Positions 6,562 to 13,852 are shown, numbered from the stretch's first letter. The stretch is 22,544 nucleotides of DNA from Candidatus Sediminicultor sextus (GCA_014894735.1 JADBKX010000016.1:1-22544), one strand, 5' to 3'. The notes: a model not told the origin generated them from the letters alone. Program-made: numbers and translations.

Positions 6562-7560
6562 TTGGCGGAAGCTAATACGCACTTAACCAAAGCAAAACAG
6601 ATACACCAGAAGGCGATAGTATGTGATGGGCATTGCGATACTATTTTAAAGGTTATGAACCATAAAAGAACCTTAGAAAAAAAATCAACTACCGGTCATC
6701 TGGATATCCCCAGAATGAAAGAGGGAGGAATTGATGTCCAGTTTTTTGCTGTTTTTATAGAAGACATTTATAAACCGGATAGGTCATTAAAAAGAACTTT
6801 ACAATTAATCGATTGCTTTTATAAGGAAATAGAGAAAAATCTGAATGATATATCACTGGTTATTAATTATAATCAGATAAAGGAAGTAAATAGAGCAGGG
6901 AAGATTGCGGCTATTCTTTCCATTGAAGGAGGAGAGGCTTTAGAAGGTGATTTAGGAGTATTGAGAGTATTGCATAGATTAGGAGTCAGCCTCTTAACTC
7001 TCACCTGGAATCAAAGAAATCAGATTGCGGACGGAATTGGTGAATCCCGAACTGGCAGTGGTTTAACCGAATTTGGCTTAAAAGTTATAGATGAGATGAA
7101 TGACCTGAGGATGTTAATTGATGTGTCTCACCTTTCAGAGACTGGTTTTTGGGATGTGATTAAAAGAAGTAAGACTCCCATTGTTGCCTCTCATTCTAAT
7201 TGTTATGCTTTATGTCCTCATCTTCGAAATTTAAAAGATGAGCAAATTAAAGTTTTAGCTGACAAGGGTGGGGTAATAGGGATAACCTTTGTACCTAATT
7301 TTTTAACTCAAGAAAAAAGAAAAACTACCGTAAAAGATGTAGTAAAACATATTGATTATTTGGTAGAAAAAGTGGGAGTAGATTGTATAGGATTAGGCTC
7401 TGATTTTGATGGCACAGGTGATCTCCCTTTGGGCTTGGAGGGAGTTGATAAACTTCCTAATCTCACTGAAGAGTTATTTGATCGAGGTTACAAAGAGAGA
7501 GAAATTGAAAAAATATTAGGAGGTAATTTTTTAAGAGTGTTTAAAGAAGTTGTAGGATAA
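6562..7560 (+). CDS. Membrane dipeptidase (peptidase family M19)
   Basis: M19 enzymes are zinc-dependent hydrolases of dipeptides, often with D-residues at the C-terminal position, on a TIM-barrel fold. Numbering from the GTG at 6550, metal ligands appear in order: H28 and D30 in CDGHCDT, E126 in LSIEGGEA, H194 in DVSHLSE and H215 in VASHSN, with R226 in PHLRNL and D285 in GLGSDFDG as substrate/catalytic residues. Length (332-336) is typical of bacterial members. No signal peptide is visible, so it is probably cytoplasmic despite the family name. The start is uncertain: AGGTGA (6548-6553) sits nine bases before TTG 6562, while GTG 6550 has little ribosome site; I use TTG. It continues the guaB unit, 35 to 47 bases after the TPR gene. 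Confidence 0.9.
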   Translation: MAEANTHLTKAKQIHQKAIVCDGHCDTILKVMNHKRTLEKKSTTGHLDIPRMKEGGIDVQFFAVFIEDIYKPDRSLKRTLQLIDCFYKEIEKNLNDISLVINYNQIKEVNRAGKIAAILSIEGGEALEGDLGVLRVLHRLGVSLLTLTWNQRNQIADGIGESRTGSGLTEFGLKVIDEMNDLRMLIDVSHLSETGFWDVIKRSKTPIVASHSNCYALCPHLRNLKDEQIKVLADKGGVIGITFVPNFLTQEKRKTTVKDVVKHIDYLVEKVGVDCIGLGSDFDGTGDLPLGLEGVDKLPNLTEELFDRGYKEREIEKILGGNFLRVFKEVVG

Positions 7561-7599
7561 TAATATTATTCTAACTTTAGCAAAGTAAAAGGAGCATTT

Positions 7600-8367
7600 A
7601 TGAAATACTTAAGATTTTATCAAAATGGAAATATAAGATACGGATTACTTGAGAAAGGAAATATAATTAGAGAAGTAGTTGGTGATATTTTTAATAATTA
7701 TAAAACTATAGAAAAGGAATATTCTTTATCAGAAATAACATTTTTACCTCCCTGTATACCAACTAAAATAATAGCTGTGGGATTAAATTATTTTGACCAT
7801 GCAAATGAATTTCAGATGAAAATTCCCGACGAACCGTTGATATTTATGAAACCCCCGAGTACACTTATTGCTCATAACGATAATATAATTTATCCTAAGA
7901 TGAGCAAGCAATTAGATTATGAAGCAGAATTAGCAGTGATTATTAAAAATAGAATTAAAAATATTGAACCCGAAAATGTTTTTAAAAATATTCTGGGATA
8001 TACTTGTTTTAATGACGTAACTGCCCGAGATTTACAAAAGAAAGATGAACAATGGACCAGAGCTAAATCGTTTGATACCTTTGCGCCAATTGGACCTTTT
8101 ATTTCTACTGAGTTAAATCCTGATAATCTTCAAATAAAACTTTATAAGAATGGTCGACGAATGCAGAATTCTTCCACCGGTAATATGATTTTTAAAGTTG
8201 ATAAGATAGTCAGTTTTATTTCTAAAATAATGACCCTATTTCCAGGGGATATAATTGCTACCGGAACTCCTTCTGGAGTTGGACAATTAGAAGCGGGGGA
8301 TATAGTAGAGGTGGAGATTGAGGGGATTGGAATTTTAAAGAACAAAGTATTTTTAGAAAAAGAGTGA
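7600..8367 (+). CDS. Fumarylacetoacetate hydrolase (FAH) family protein
   Basis: FAH-family enzymes cleave or decarboxylate 1,3-dicarbonyl acids (fumarylpyruvate, acylpyruvates, oxaloacetate) with a bound divalent metal. The 255-residue protein has a small N-terminal domain and the catalytic fold from about residue 55: IIAVGLNYFDHANE (57-70), KPPSTLIAHND (84-94), the metal ligands E108 and E110 in LDYEAELAV and D139 in CFNDVTARD, KSFDTFAPIGPF (156-167), and the C-terminal TGTPSGVG. This pattern matches the bacterial oxaloacetate decarboxylase/acylpyruvase subgroup; the true substrate cannot be read from sequence. Many genomes have such a metabolite-repair enzyme. The ribosome site AAGGAG is seven bases before ATG. 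It is the last gene before the folT riboswitch, 39 bases after the dipeptidase. Confidence 0.92.
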   Translation: MKYLRFYQNGNIRYGLLEKGNIIREVVGDIFNNYKTIEKEYSLSEITFLPPCIPTKIIAVGLNYFDHANEFQMKIPDEPLIFMKPPSTLIAHNDNIIYPKMSKQLDYEAELAVIIKNRIKNIEPENVFKNILGYTCFNDVTARDLQKKDEQWTRAKSFDTFAPIGPFISTELNPDNLQIKLYKNGRRMQNSSTGNMIFKVDKIVSFISKIMTLFPGDIIATGTPSGVGQLEAGDIVEVEIEGIGILKNKVFLEKE

Positions 8368-8499
8368 TTAAAAACTTTGATATATGTTATTTACTTAAGA
8401 AGATACATTAAAGATATAAATGCAAAAAATAATTAATTTAATAAATAATAATTACAGTATGCAATGGAGGTGAGCCGAATACAAGACATATAGAATATT

Positions 8500-8621
8500 T
8501 AGCAAGAGTAGGTGACCTGCGTTAAGTGTTAGAGAATGGGACGTTGTCTCTAAACGAAAGGATTAAAGGTTTCTATTGGGAAATTCTTTAATCCTGCGGT
8601 AGGTCATCGCGTCCGCTGCTA
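8500..8621 (+). promoter_or_regulatory. Tetrahydrofolate riboswitch (THF class I)
   Basis: The RNA matches the THF-I consensus I recall: GCGTTAAGTG (8519-8528), GAATGGGA (8534-8541), AACGAA, GCGGT (8596-8600) and CATCGCGTCCGCT. Paired elements are visible: P1 8500-8504 with 8617-8621; P2 GGTGACCT (8511-8518) with AGGTCATC (8601-8608, one G-U pair); a hairpin arm TAGAGA (8530-8535) with TCTCTA (8547-8552); and a perfect 9-bp stem GGATTAAAG (8560-8568) with CTTTAATCC (8586-8594). The last stem is longer than the short GC-GAGA-GC tetraloop arm of well-studied members. It controls folT, the usual target. Confidence 0.93.
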
Positions 8622-8706
8622 CATCGAAAATGCCTTTTACCAAGACTCTTCTTGATGTAGCAGATATAAAGCTATATCTATTATTATAATGCTATATCAA
8701 GGAGGG
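8616..8706 (+). promoter_or_regulatory. Expression platform of the THF riboswitch, probably translational
   Basis: CTGCTACATC (8616-8625) is perfectly complementary to GATGTAGCAG (8654-8663), and its first half overlaps the 3' strand of riboswitch P1, so the two cannot coexist. CTCTTCTTG (8646-8654) can pair with CAAGGAGGG (8698-8706), the folT ribosome site, over nine positions including two G-U pairs. There is no T run after any stem, which argues against termination. The likely logic (inference): ligand stabilises P1, frees the anti-Shine-Dalgarno segment and shuts off translation. A smaller stem, AGATATA/TATATCT, lies at 8662-8679. Confidence 0.55.
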
Positions 8707-8717
8707 AAAGATAAAAA

Positions 8718-9248
8718 ATGAAAATATCATCCCATAAAATTACTACTATGGGTCTTCTAATTGCTTTAAGCATAATTTTAACTCGGGTAGCCAGTTTACG
8801 TATTGCTATCGGAGGAGTAGAGGGAATCAGGATCGGTCTGGGGAAATTACCTATAATCTTAGGAGGTATTATATTTGGTCCATTAGCCGGAGGGTTAATC
8901 GGAGCCTTTTCTGACCTGTTGGGATATTTCATCAATCCTATTGGTGCCTATATGCCTCACTTTACTCTAACTTCTGCTTTGACCGGAATAATACCTGCGG
9001 CTATCTTGATTTTAATGAAAAAAAATGAACCTAATGTTTTTAATTTAGGAATAGCTATTACCGTAGGGCAGGTGATAACTTCTATTATTTTGATACCGTA
9101 TTTTTTAAATATTTTATTCGGGCTTCCCTGGAAAGTATTAATACCCCCGCGAATAGTGGCAGAGCCCATTCAAATATTTATCTATACCTATACCATAAAT
9201 ATAATTTTAAAGAGAAATATTTTAATTACCAGATCACATAAGATTTAG
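8718..9248 (+). CDS. folT: Folate ECF transporter S component
   Basis: FolT is the membrane substrate-binding subunit of an energy-coupling-factor transporter; it binds folates and works with shared EcfA, EcfA' and EcfT subunits, which are not in this window. The 176-residue protein is very hydrophobic, with about six membrane spans, and has the family motif RIGLGKLPIIL (38-48) followed by FGPLAGGLIGAFSDLLGY (53-70), in which D66 and surrounding glycines are typical. The assignment to folate, and not another vitamin, rests on this motif and above all on the upstream THF riboswitch. The ribosome site GGAGGG lies 11 bases before ATG. A 7-bp hairpin (9274-9294) lies after the gene. Confidence 0.93.
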   Translation: MKISSHKITTMGLLIALSIILTRVASLRIAIGGVEGIRIGLGKLPIILGGIIFGPLAGGLIGAFSDLLGYFINPIGAYMPHFTLTSALTGIIPAAILILMKKNEPNVFNLGIAITVGQVITSIILIPYFLNILFGLPWKVLIPPRIVAEPIQIFIYTYTINIILKRNILITRSHKI

Positions 9249-9273
9249 GATTTACTAATTTAATCAATATTAT

Positions 9274-9294
9274 CTTTAGCCATTATAGCTAAAG
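9274..9294 (+). other. Hairpin after folT
   Basis: CTTTAGC (9274-9280) pairs perfectly with GCTAAAG (9288-9294) around a 7-base loop. The following bases are A/G-rich with no T run, so it is not a standard intrinsic terminator. It may separate folT from the dehydrogenase genes by slowing decay or polymerase. Confidence 0.4.
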
Positions 9295-9363
9295 AAGAAC
9301 GAGAGGAGACTTACAATTTCAAAAAATATAAACCATAAAAATATAAATTTAAAAAACAAAACT

Positions 9364-10389
9364 ATGAAAGCAGCTGTATTTTATGCACCTGGCCAGGTAA
9401 GATTAGAAGAAATTAATATTCCCGATATCGATCCAGACGAAGTTTTAGTAAAAGTGAGAGTTGCACTTACCTGCGGAACAGATCGTAAAACCTACTTGAG
9501 AGGACATCATTTATTTAATCCGCCTTTTGTTTTTGGACATGAGTTTTCCGGTGATATAGTAGAAGTAGGCAGTAAGGTTAAAAAATTTAAACCGGGAATG
9601 AGAGTAGTAGGCGCTAATTCTGCCCCTTGTAATTCCTGTTTTTACTGCAAAAATGGTGAACATAGTTTGTGTGATAGTTTATTTATTCAATTAAGCGGTG
9701 CTTTTGCAGAGTATATAAAAATTCCCGGAATAATTGTTTCTCAAAATTTATTGGTATTTCCCGAGACAGTAAGCTATAAAGAAGCAGCACTCTTAGAACC
9801 CCTTTCTTGTGTGGTTCATGGAGTTGAAGAATCGAAAATAAAATTAGGTAACACAGTGGTTATAAACGGAGCAGGTCCGATAGGTTTAATTTTCTTGCAA
9901 GTAGTTAAATTAAAAGGAGCAAGAGTTATTATAACCGATACACTCGAGGAGAGATTAAAATTAGCTATAAAATTGGGGGCCTATAAGGCGATAAATGTTG
10001 CTAAAGTACAGAATCCTGTTGAAGAAGTGAAAAAATTTACTGAAGATAAGAGAGGAGCAGATGTAGCCATTGAAGCAGTCGGGTTACCAGAAGTTTGGGA
10101 ACAGACTATATCGATGGTAAGAAAGGGTGGAACGGTGAATCTTTTTGGGGGATGTGAAAGAGGAACGAAAGTTTCTATTGATACCAGTTTAATTCACTAT
10201 TCCCAAATAAACATAAAGGGAGTTTTTCACCATACGCCCGGACATGTTAAAAGAGCATTAAATTTAATTTGTAATAAGGCGATTGATATCGATTCGCTAA
10301 TTACTGACGAGTTTCCCCTTAGCGAAATATCTAGCGTAATAGAGATGATGTTGGCCCATAAAGGCATTAAAATAGCGGTGATACCTTGA
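9364..10389 (+). CDS. Zinc-dependent medium-chain alcohol/polyol dehydrogenase
   Basis: This protein oxidises an alcohol or polyol with NAD(P)+; the substrate is not identifiable. From ATG 9364 it has 341 residues: catalytic-zinc ligands C37, H59, E60 (GHEFSGDIVEVG) and E145 (LLEPLSC), four structural-zinc cysteines C89, C92, C95 and C103, and the Rossmann motif GAGPIG (169-174), followed by VIITD with an acidic end that favours NAD. The closest general groups are sorbitol/threonine dehydrogenase-like enzymes. No ribosome site precedes the ATG; a good one, GAGAGGAG (9301-9308), is seven bases before an in-frame ATT (9316), which would add 16 residues. A related gene follows 74 bases later; the two differ enough to be old paralogues. 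Confidence 0.92.
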   Translation: MKAAVFYAPGQVRLEEINIPDIDPDEVLVKVRVALTCGTDRKTYLRGHHLFNPPFVFGHEFSGDIVEVGSKVKKFKPGMRVVGANSAPCNSCFYCKNGEHSLCDSLFIQLSGAFAEYIKIPGIIVSQNLLVFPETVSYKEAALLEPLSCVVHGVEESKIKLGNTVVINGAGPIGLIFLQVVKLKGARVIITDTLEERLKLAIKLGAYKAINVAKVQNPVEEVKKFTEDKRGADVAIEAVGLPEVWEQTISMVRKGGTVNLFGGCERGTKVSIDTSLIHYSQINIKGVFHHTPGHVKRALNLICNKAIDIDSLITDEFPLSEISSVIEMMLAHKGIKIAVIP

Positions 10390-10390
10390 T

Positions 10391-10411
10391 TCGTATATCG
10401 TATCGCATTTC
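10391..10411. repeat. Short heptamer array, TCGTATN words
   Basis: Units TCGTATA (10391), TCGTATC (10398) and GCATTTC (10405) follow the dehydrogenase stop codon directly. It shares words with the array at 247-281 in inverted form. Three units only, so the phase could be chance. Confidence 0.4.
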
Positions 10412-10463
10412 ACATAAAAAATAAGCAGGATTGGCGATCTTGCAAATGGAGTAAAAAGAAGAG

Positions 10464-11489
10464 ATGAAAGCTTTAGTTAAATACGGAAAAGGTGAAAATG
10501 ATATAGAATTAAGGGAAATTCCCGAACCTATTCCTCAAGCGAATGAAGTAAAAGTGAAAGTGGAGGCTACGGGAATCTGTGGAACTGATCTTTATGGTTA
10601 TTCAGCTCTAAAACCTCCGGTGGTATTAGGACATGAAACTGCTGGGGTTGTGGTAGAGGTAGGGGAAGAAGTAAAGGATATAAAAGCAGGGGACAGAGTG
10701 ACTACTGAAACTACTGCCTATATCTGTGGCCAATGTAAATTTTGCCAGAGCAAAGATTATAATTTATGCATTTATCGTAAAGGGTTGGGATCCGCTGTTA
10801 ACGGGGCTTTTGCTGAATATTTTGTGATAAGAAAAGAAAGCATCCACCAAATTCCTCCTCATATTGATTTTAATTCTGCTTCTCTTTTTGAACCTTTATC
10901 TTGCGCTGCCCATGCAGTAATGGAACAAGCTAATTTATTACCCCATGAAATAGTATTGGTATTAGGACCGGGACCTCTGGGGTTGTTAACTGCTCAAATT
11001 GCTAAGTCTTTAGGAGCAAAAGTAATTCTTTGTGGAATTGAAGGTGATGAAAAAAGATTATCTACAGCAGAAAAAATTGGAATTAATCAAATATTTAATA
11101 TAAAAAAGAAGGATATTAAGAACTATTTGTCGAAATTAACAGTAGGGTATGGCGTAGATGTGGTTTTTGAATGTTCCGGTTCTGTTGAAGCCGTGGAGTA
11201 TGGATTAAATTTTATAAGGAAAGGGGGTAGATATATTCAGGAAGGAATTATTCACCAACCGATTCAACTTAGATTTGATCAAATCTTATTTGACAAAGAG
11301 CTGAGTATTATTGGTTCTCGTACTCAGAAACCTTCTTCCTGGGATAAGGCAATAAATCTGGTAAACGAAGGGAAGGTAAATTTAAAAGAATTGGTTAGTG
11401 ATGTACTTCCCTTAAGTAATTGGAAAGAAGGTTTTAGGCGAGCAAAGAAAAAAAGTTCTATTAAAATAGTTCTTCAGCCGGATAAGTAA
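10464..11489 (+). CDS. Zinc-dependent medium-chain dehydrogenase, sorbitol dehydrogenase-like
   Basis: This is the second member of a dehydrogenase pair, also 341 residues. Catalytic-zinc ligands are C39 (GICGTD), H57 and E58 (LGHETAGVVVEVG) and E143 (LFEPLSC). Structural-zinc cysteines are C88, C91, C94 and C102. The segment RKGLGSAVNGAFAEYF (105-120) is typical of polyol/sugar dehydrogenases (L-iditol 2-dehydrogenase, 2-dehydro-sugar types). The nucleotide motif is GPGPLG (168-173). Substrate and cofactor are not known. GGAG lies 12 bases before ATG, with a weaker AAGAAG nearer. It is separated from the first dehydrogenase by 74 bases and ends at an A+T hairpin that begins on its stop codon. 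Confidence 0.92.
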   Translation: MKALVKYGKGENDIELREIPEPIPQANEVKVKVEATGICGTDLYGYSALKPPVVLGHETAGVVVEVGEEVKDIKAGDRVTTETTAYICGQCKFCQSKDYNLCIYRKGLGSAVNGAFAEYFVIRKESIHQIPPHIDFNSASLFEPLSCAAHAVMEQANLLPHEIVLVLGPGPLGLLTAQIAKSLGAKVILCGIEGDEKRLSTAEKIGINQIFNIKKKDIKNYLSKLTVGYGVDVVFECSGSVEAVEYGLNFIRKGGRYIQEGIIHQPIQLRFDQILFDKELSIIGSRTQKPSSWDKAINLVNEGKVNLKELVSDVLPLSNWKEGFRRAKKKSSIKIVLQPDK

Positions 11490-11520
11490 TATTAAAAAAT
11501 TTCAAGTAAATTTTTAATAT
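11489..11520 (+). other. A+T-rich hairpin at the end of the dehydrogenase pair
   Basis: ATATTAAAAAATTT (11489-11502) pairs with AAATTTTTAATAT (11508-11520), one base bulged, around a 5-base loop. It starts on the last base of the stop codon. No T run follows and the stem is all A/T, so terminator activity is doubtful. Confidence 0.4.
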
Positions 11521-11563
11521 CCTGATAGGTTACGAGATTATCGGTTAGTATCGCTTTTCCATT

Positions 11564-11692
11564 TAGTTGTTAGTCGTTAGTGAATAACCGCTAGTATTTA
11601 GTTATATAGTTAGCTAGTTTATTGGTTAATTAGTTGAAAACAATCGAAGAGATAGAGAACAAATTAACCAGCTAACTAAGTAACTAGCTAAC
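11564..11692 (+). repeat. Composite dispersed repeat, copy B (heptamer array plus hairpin)
   Basis: It begins with six heptamers, mainly TAGTNNN (11564, 11571, 11578, 11585, 11592, 11599). The octamer-built arm 11609-11636 pairs in blocks with 11660-11692, where the right arm has one extra octamer, around the loop 11637-11659. The 46-base core 11615-11660 is identical to 4346-4391 inverted, and the rest is roughly 80 to 90 percent alike by eye. It lies 38 bases before the thioesterase start, in the opposite orientation relative to its downstream gene compared with copy A. Confidence 0.85.
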
Positions 11693-11730
11693 GAATCAAG
11701 ATACAATATAATTAGAAGGGGGAAGAAAAA

Positions 11731-12147
11731 ATGATAGAATTTAATCTCGAAAAAGGTTTAAAAGGAATAGCTCAAATGACGGTGAATGAGGAAAATTCAG
11801 CAGAGAGATTTGCTAAACCTATGCCACCTGCCTTTGCCACTCCCATGTTAGTTTCCTTAATGGATTTAGCTGCCATAAATACGGTGAAAAAAAATCTTCC
11901 GGAGGGTTATATTTCAGTTGCTACTAAAATATCGATTACTCATTTAGCTGCTACTCCTCTGGGTATGACGGTTACTGCCGATGCGACCTTAATTGATATT
12001 TTTCAAAATCGATTAACCTTTCAGGTAGATGCTTTTGATGAGGTGGAGAAGATAGGAGAAGGGACTGTAGAAAGATATATTATAGATGTAGGCAAATTTA
12101 CCCAAAAAATGCTGGAAAGAAAAAAAACACGAGAGGTTGATTTTTAA
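11731..12147 (+). CDS. FlK-like hotdog-fold thioesterase
   Basis: Proteins of this family hydrolyse acyl-CoA thioesters; FlK itself hydrolyses fluoroacetyl-CoA, but most relatives have unknown substrates. The 138-residue length is right for a single hotdog domain. Characteristic segments are FATPMLVSLMDLAA (35-48), EGYISVATKISITHLAATP (58-76) and the second strand GMTVTADATL (78-87). By position, T37, D45 and H71 correspond to the FlK triad Thr42, Glu50, His76 (recalled, not aligned), with Asp in place of Glu. The ribosome site AAGGGGGAAG precedes ATG. It follows the composite repeat. The patatin gene lies downstream in the same direction after a structured 113- to 128-base gap. Confidence 0.85.
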   Translation: MIEFNLEKGLKGIAQMTVNEENSAERFAKPMPPAFATPMLVSLMDLAAINTVKKNLPEGYISVATKISITHLAATPLGMTVTADATLIDIFQNRLTFQVDAFDEVEKIGEGTVERYIIDVGKFTQKMLERKKTREVDF

Positions 12148-12181
12148 TTGATTAAAAAAGCTTTATTAATCATTGACAGGT

Positions 12182-12213
12182 GTGAGCGTAAGCCTTGCTT
12201 ATTTGATGCTCAC
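12182..12213 (+). other. Two-tier stem-loop between thioesterase and patatin genes
   Basis: GTGAGC (12182-12187) pairs perfectly with GCTCAC (12208-12213). Inside it GTAAGC (12188-12193) pairs with GCTTAT (12197-12202, one G-U) around a CTT loop, and five bases (12203-12207) bulge on the 3' side. A TTGACA (12173-12178) just upstream could be a -35 but no good -10 follows. No T run follows, so it is not an ordinary terminator. Confidence 0.5.
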
Positions 12214-12275
12214 TTGGCAGGGTAAACTACAGCAGGATCAAATGGCTTTGTAGATATGGATTGGAGTTTAAAGTA

Positions 12276-13181
12276 GTGGCAAAAGAAAAATTAAAAGTAG
12301 GATTAGCTTTGGGAGGGGGTGGAGCCCGAGGTCTCGCCCACATAGGAGTATTAAAAGTTTTAGAAAAGGAAAATATTCCTATTGATTTCATTACTGGTAC
12401 CTCAATGGGGGCTATTATAGGAGCAGTCTATGCCCTAACAAAAGATATTTCTGCTATAGAAAAAATTACCGAGAAATATTCTAAAATTAGTGAATTTAAT
12501 ATAGACTTGTCTTTTAGCGAAAAAGAAAGAAAAGATAAGCCTTTCTTTTTGAAAAAAATGTCTGATTTCTTGAAAAAAGGTTATATTCTCAATCTTGAAC
12601 TCACAAAAAAATATATAAATGATGGGGAAGGACTAAGAAGGGTTATTTCGGAATTAGTGAATAATAAAACCTTCGAAGACACCCTGATCCCCTTTGCTGT
12701 AACGGCTGCGGATTTAGTAAAGGGAGAAAAAATAATTATAAGAAGAGGAAAATTGTTTGATGCACTTTTAGCCAGTGCTTCTATTCCGGGAATGTTTCCT
12801 CCGCTAATATTGGATAAGAAAATTTTAGTTGATGGGGGGATAGTCGATGTAGTGCCGATAGAGGCAGCTCAATCGTTAGGAGCTAATTTTGTTATCGCGG
12901 TTAGTGTGAGCCAAACTATTAAAAAGAGGGATGATTTTAATAATGCCGTAGAAATTCTTTTTCGATCTGATTCTATTACATCTTCCGAATTAAGAAAATT
13001 ACAATTATCTTTTGCTGATGTAGTAATTACCCCTAAAGTAGGACGTTTTCATTGGTCTGATTTTTCTAAAGCTGAACAATGTGTTCGAGAAGGTGAGATA
13101 GCTGCTCAAAATAATATTTTAAAATTAAAGAAAAAATTGAAGAAAGTAAAACCAAACTGGTGGGAAAGATTATTTTACTGA
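12276..13181 (+). CDS. Patatin-like phospholipase (RssA/NTE family)
   Basis: This is a serine hydrolase with a Ser-Asp dyad that cleaves acyl esters of lipids; the substrate is not known. From GTG 12276 (301 residues): oxyanion-hole glycines LGGGGARGLAHIG (12-24), nucleophile elbow GTSMG with S43, SIPGMFPP (168-175), and the catalytic Asp in VDGG (D186). The order and spacing match small bacterial patatins. No signal peptide or membrane span is seen, so it is cytoplasmic or peripherally bound. The frame opens at TTG 12261, but GGAG at 12263-12266 is best spaced (nine bases) for GTG 12276. The last 12 bases overlap the convergent fmdB-like gene. Confidence 0.92.
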   Translation: MAKEKLKVGLALGGGGARGLAHIGVLKVLEKENIPIDFITGTSMGAIIGAVYALTKDISAIEKITEKYSKISEFNIDLSFSEKERKDKPFFLKKMSDFLKKGYILNLELTKKYINDGEGLRRVISELVNNKTFEDTLIPFAVTAADLVKGEKIIIRRGKLFDALLASASIPGMFPPLILDKKILVDGGIVDVVPIEAAQSLGANFVIAVSVSQTIKKRDDFNNAVEILFRSDSITSSELRKLQLSFADVVITPKVGRFHWSDFSKAEQCVREGEIAAQNNILKLKKKLKKVKPNWWERLFY

Positions 13182-13478
13182 AGTTTCTTTATCTTTCTTT
13201 TCTTCGATCTTAGAGTCTGGCTTTTTGGAAATTTCTTTCTTTTCTTGCCCTTCTATTGAGGAAGCGGCTAATCCTTTCTTTTCCGATTGATAACTACTAT
13301 TTCGATTATCTGTACTATAATATCCCTTACCCTTTAATATAAAGTTCGCATTTTTGCTTATTAATCTATAGACCTCTCCATCACAGTTTTTGCAATTTTT
13401 AATGGGGTCTGCTGTAATGGATTGGAATTTTTCAAAAGTATTCCCACATTTTTTACATTTATACTCATAAGTTGGCAT
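13170..13478 (-). CDS. FmdB-type zinc ribbon protein
   Basis: This is a small protein with an N-terminal FmdB regulatory-type zinc ribbon: MPTYEYKCKKCG with C8 and C11, then C29 and C32 (KNCKNCDG), and a conserved VYRLISK segment. Family members were named after a putative regulator of formamidase; the role is largely unknown. The C-terminal half, from about residue 55, is low-complexity and charged (K, E, S), probably disordered, ending at residue 102. The ATG at 13478 has AAGGGGA upstream. The gene runs toward the patatin gene and overlaps its end by 12 bases. It has a good promoter of its own. Confidence 0.9.
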   Translation of the reverse strand: MPTYEYKCKKCGNTFEKFQSITADPIKNCKNCDGEVYRLISKNANFILKGKGYYSTDNRNSSYQSEKKGLAASSIEGQEKKEISKKPDSKIEEKKDKETSVK

Positions 13479-13511
13479 AATTAGGTTCCCCTTTTAAATT
13501 TCTAATTGTAT

Positions 13512-13539
13512 ATTTTATATCAGTTTACATTTTTGTCAA
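13512..13539 (-). promoter_or_regulatory. Promoter of the fmdB-like gene
   Basis: On the minus strand TTGACA (13534-13539) is followed after 16 bases by TAAAAT (13512-13517), within TGATATAAAAT. The -35 is a perfect consensus. Transcription would start about 30 bases before the ATG. Confidence 0.65.
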
Positions 13540-13813
13540 GATTTTTCTTCCGCTTGTTTCCCATTCTTGCGAAAACAGGTAATAGGAATCTATTTCCTTT
13601 ATGTTATTACGACAAAACAATCTTTTATTTTCTTAATTAATAAAAAAGGAAAAGATGGAAGCCCGGGGGTAGAAAAAGTAATAAAAAAATATTATTATAA
13701 AAAAGGGTTTTTTAAAATTATCTAGAATATTAATGATAAGTTCATTTTTTTTACAAAGTGTTTTTATTCTATTTAAGCATCTCTACTTAAATAATTTAAT
13801 ATAAAAGCAGTAG

Positions 13814-13819
13814 TATAAT
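13814..13819 (+). promoter_or_regulatory. Candidate -10 for the DUF3352-like gene
   Basis: A perfect TATAAT lies 34 bases before the ATG, but no good -35 is found at 16-18 bases upstream. The 8-bp hairpin at 13770-13793 occupies the region just before it and could be an operator or accident of A+T richness. Confidence 0.4.
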
Positions 13820-13852
13820 TTAAATAAAATAAATCAAAAAGGAGAAGTGATT

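Larger units (their letters stand above)
8368..8717 (+). other. 350-base leader region upstream of folT
   Basis: Bases 8368-8499 are A+T-rich with no feature I can support; no convincing promoter was found, although TATAGAAT at 8489-8496 could be a -10. Bases 8500-8621 fold as a THF riboswitch, and 8616-8706 look like its expression platform. No start codon with a reasonable frame lies in this region. Confidence 0.7.
13479..13852. other. Divergent spacer between the fmdB-like gene and the exported DUF3352-like gene
   Basis: No gene is seen in these 374 bases, which are very A+T-rich except for a GCCCGGGGG stretch near 13660. The fmdB-like promoter lies at 13512-13539 on the minus strand. On the plus side there is an 8-bp hairpin TATTTAAG/CTTAAATA (13770-13793) and a TATAAT at 13814-13819. 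Unlike most other long spacers here, it contains no phased repeats that I could find. Confidence 0.65.

Noticed and set aside
8457..8492. ATGGAGGTGAGCC as the start of a small leader peptide
   Set aside because: The frame closes after nine codons and there is no ribosome site before it; the riboswitch explains the leader better.
9364..11489. The two dehydrogenases as part of a folate operon with folT
   Set aside because: A hairpin and an independent ribosome site separate them, and zinc dehydrogenases of this type have no known folate role.
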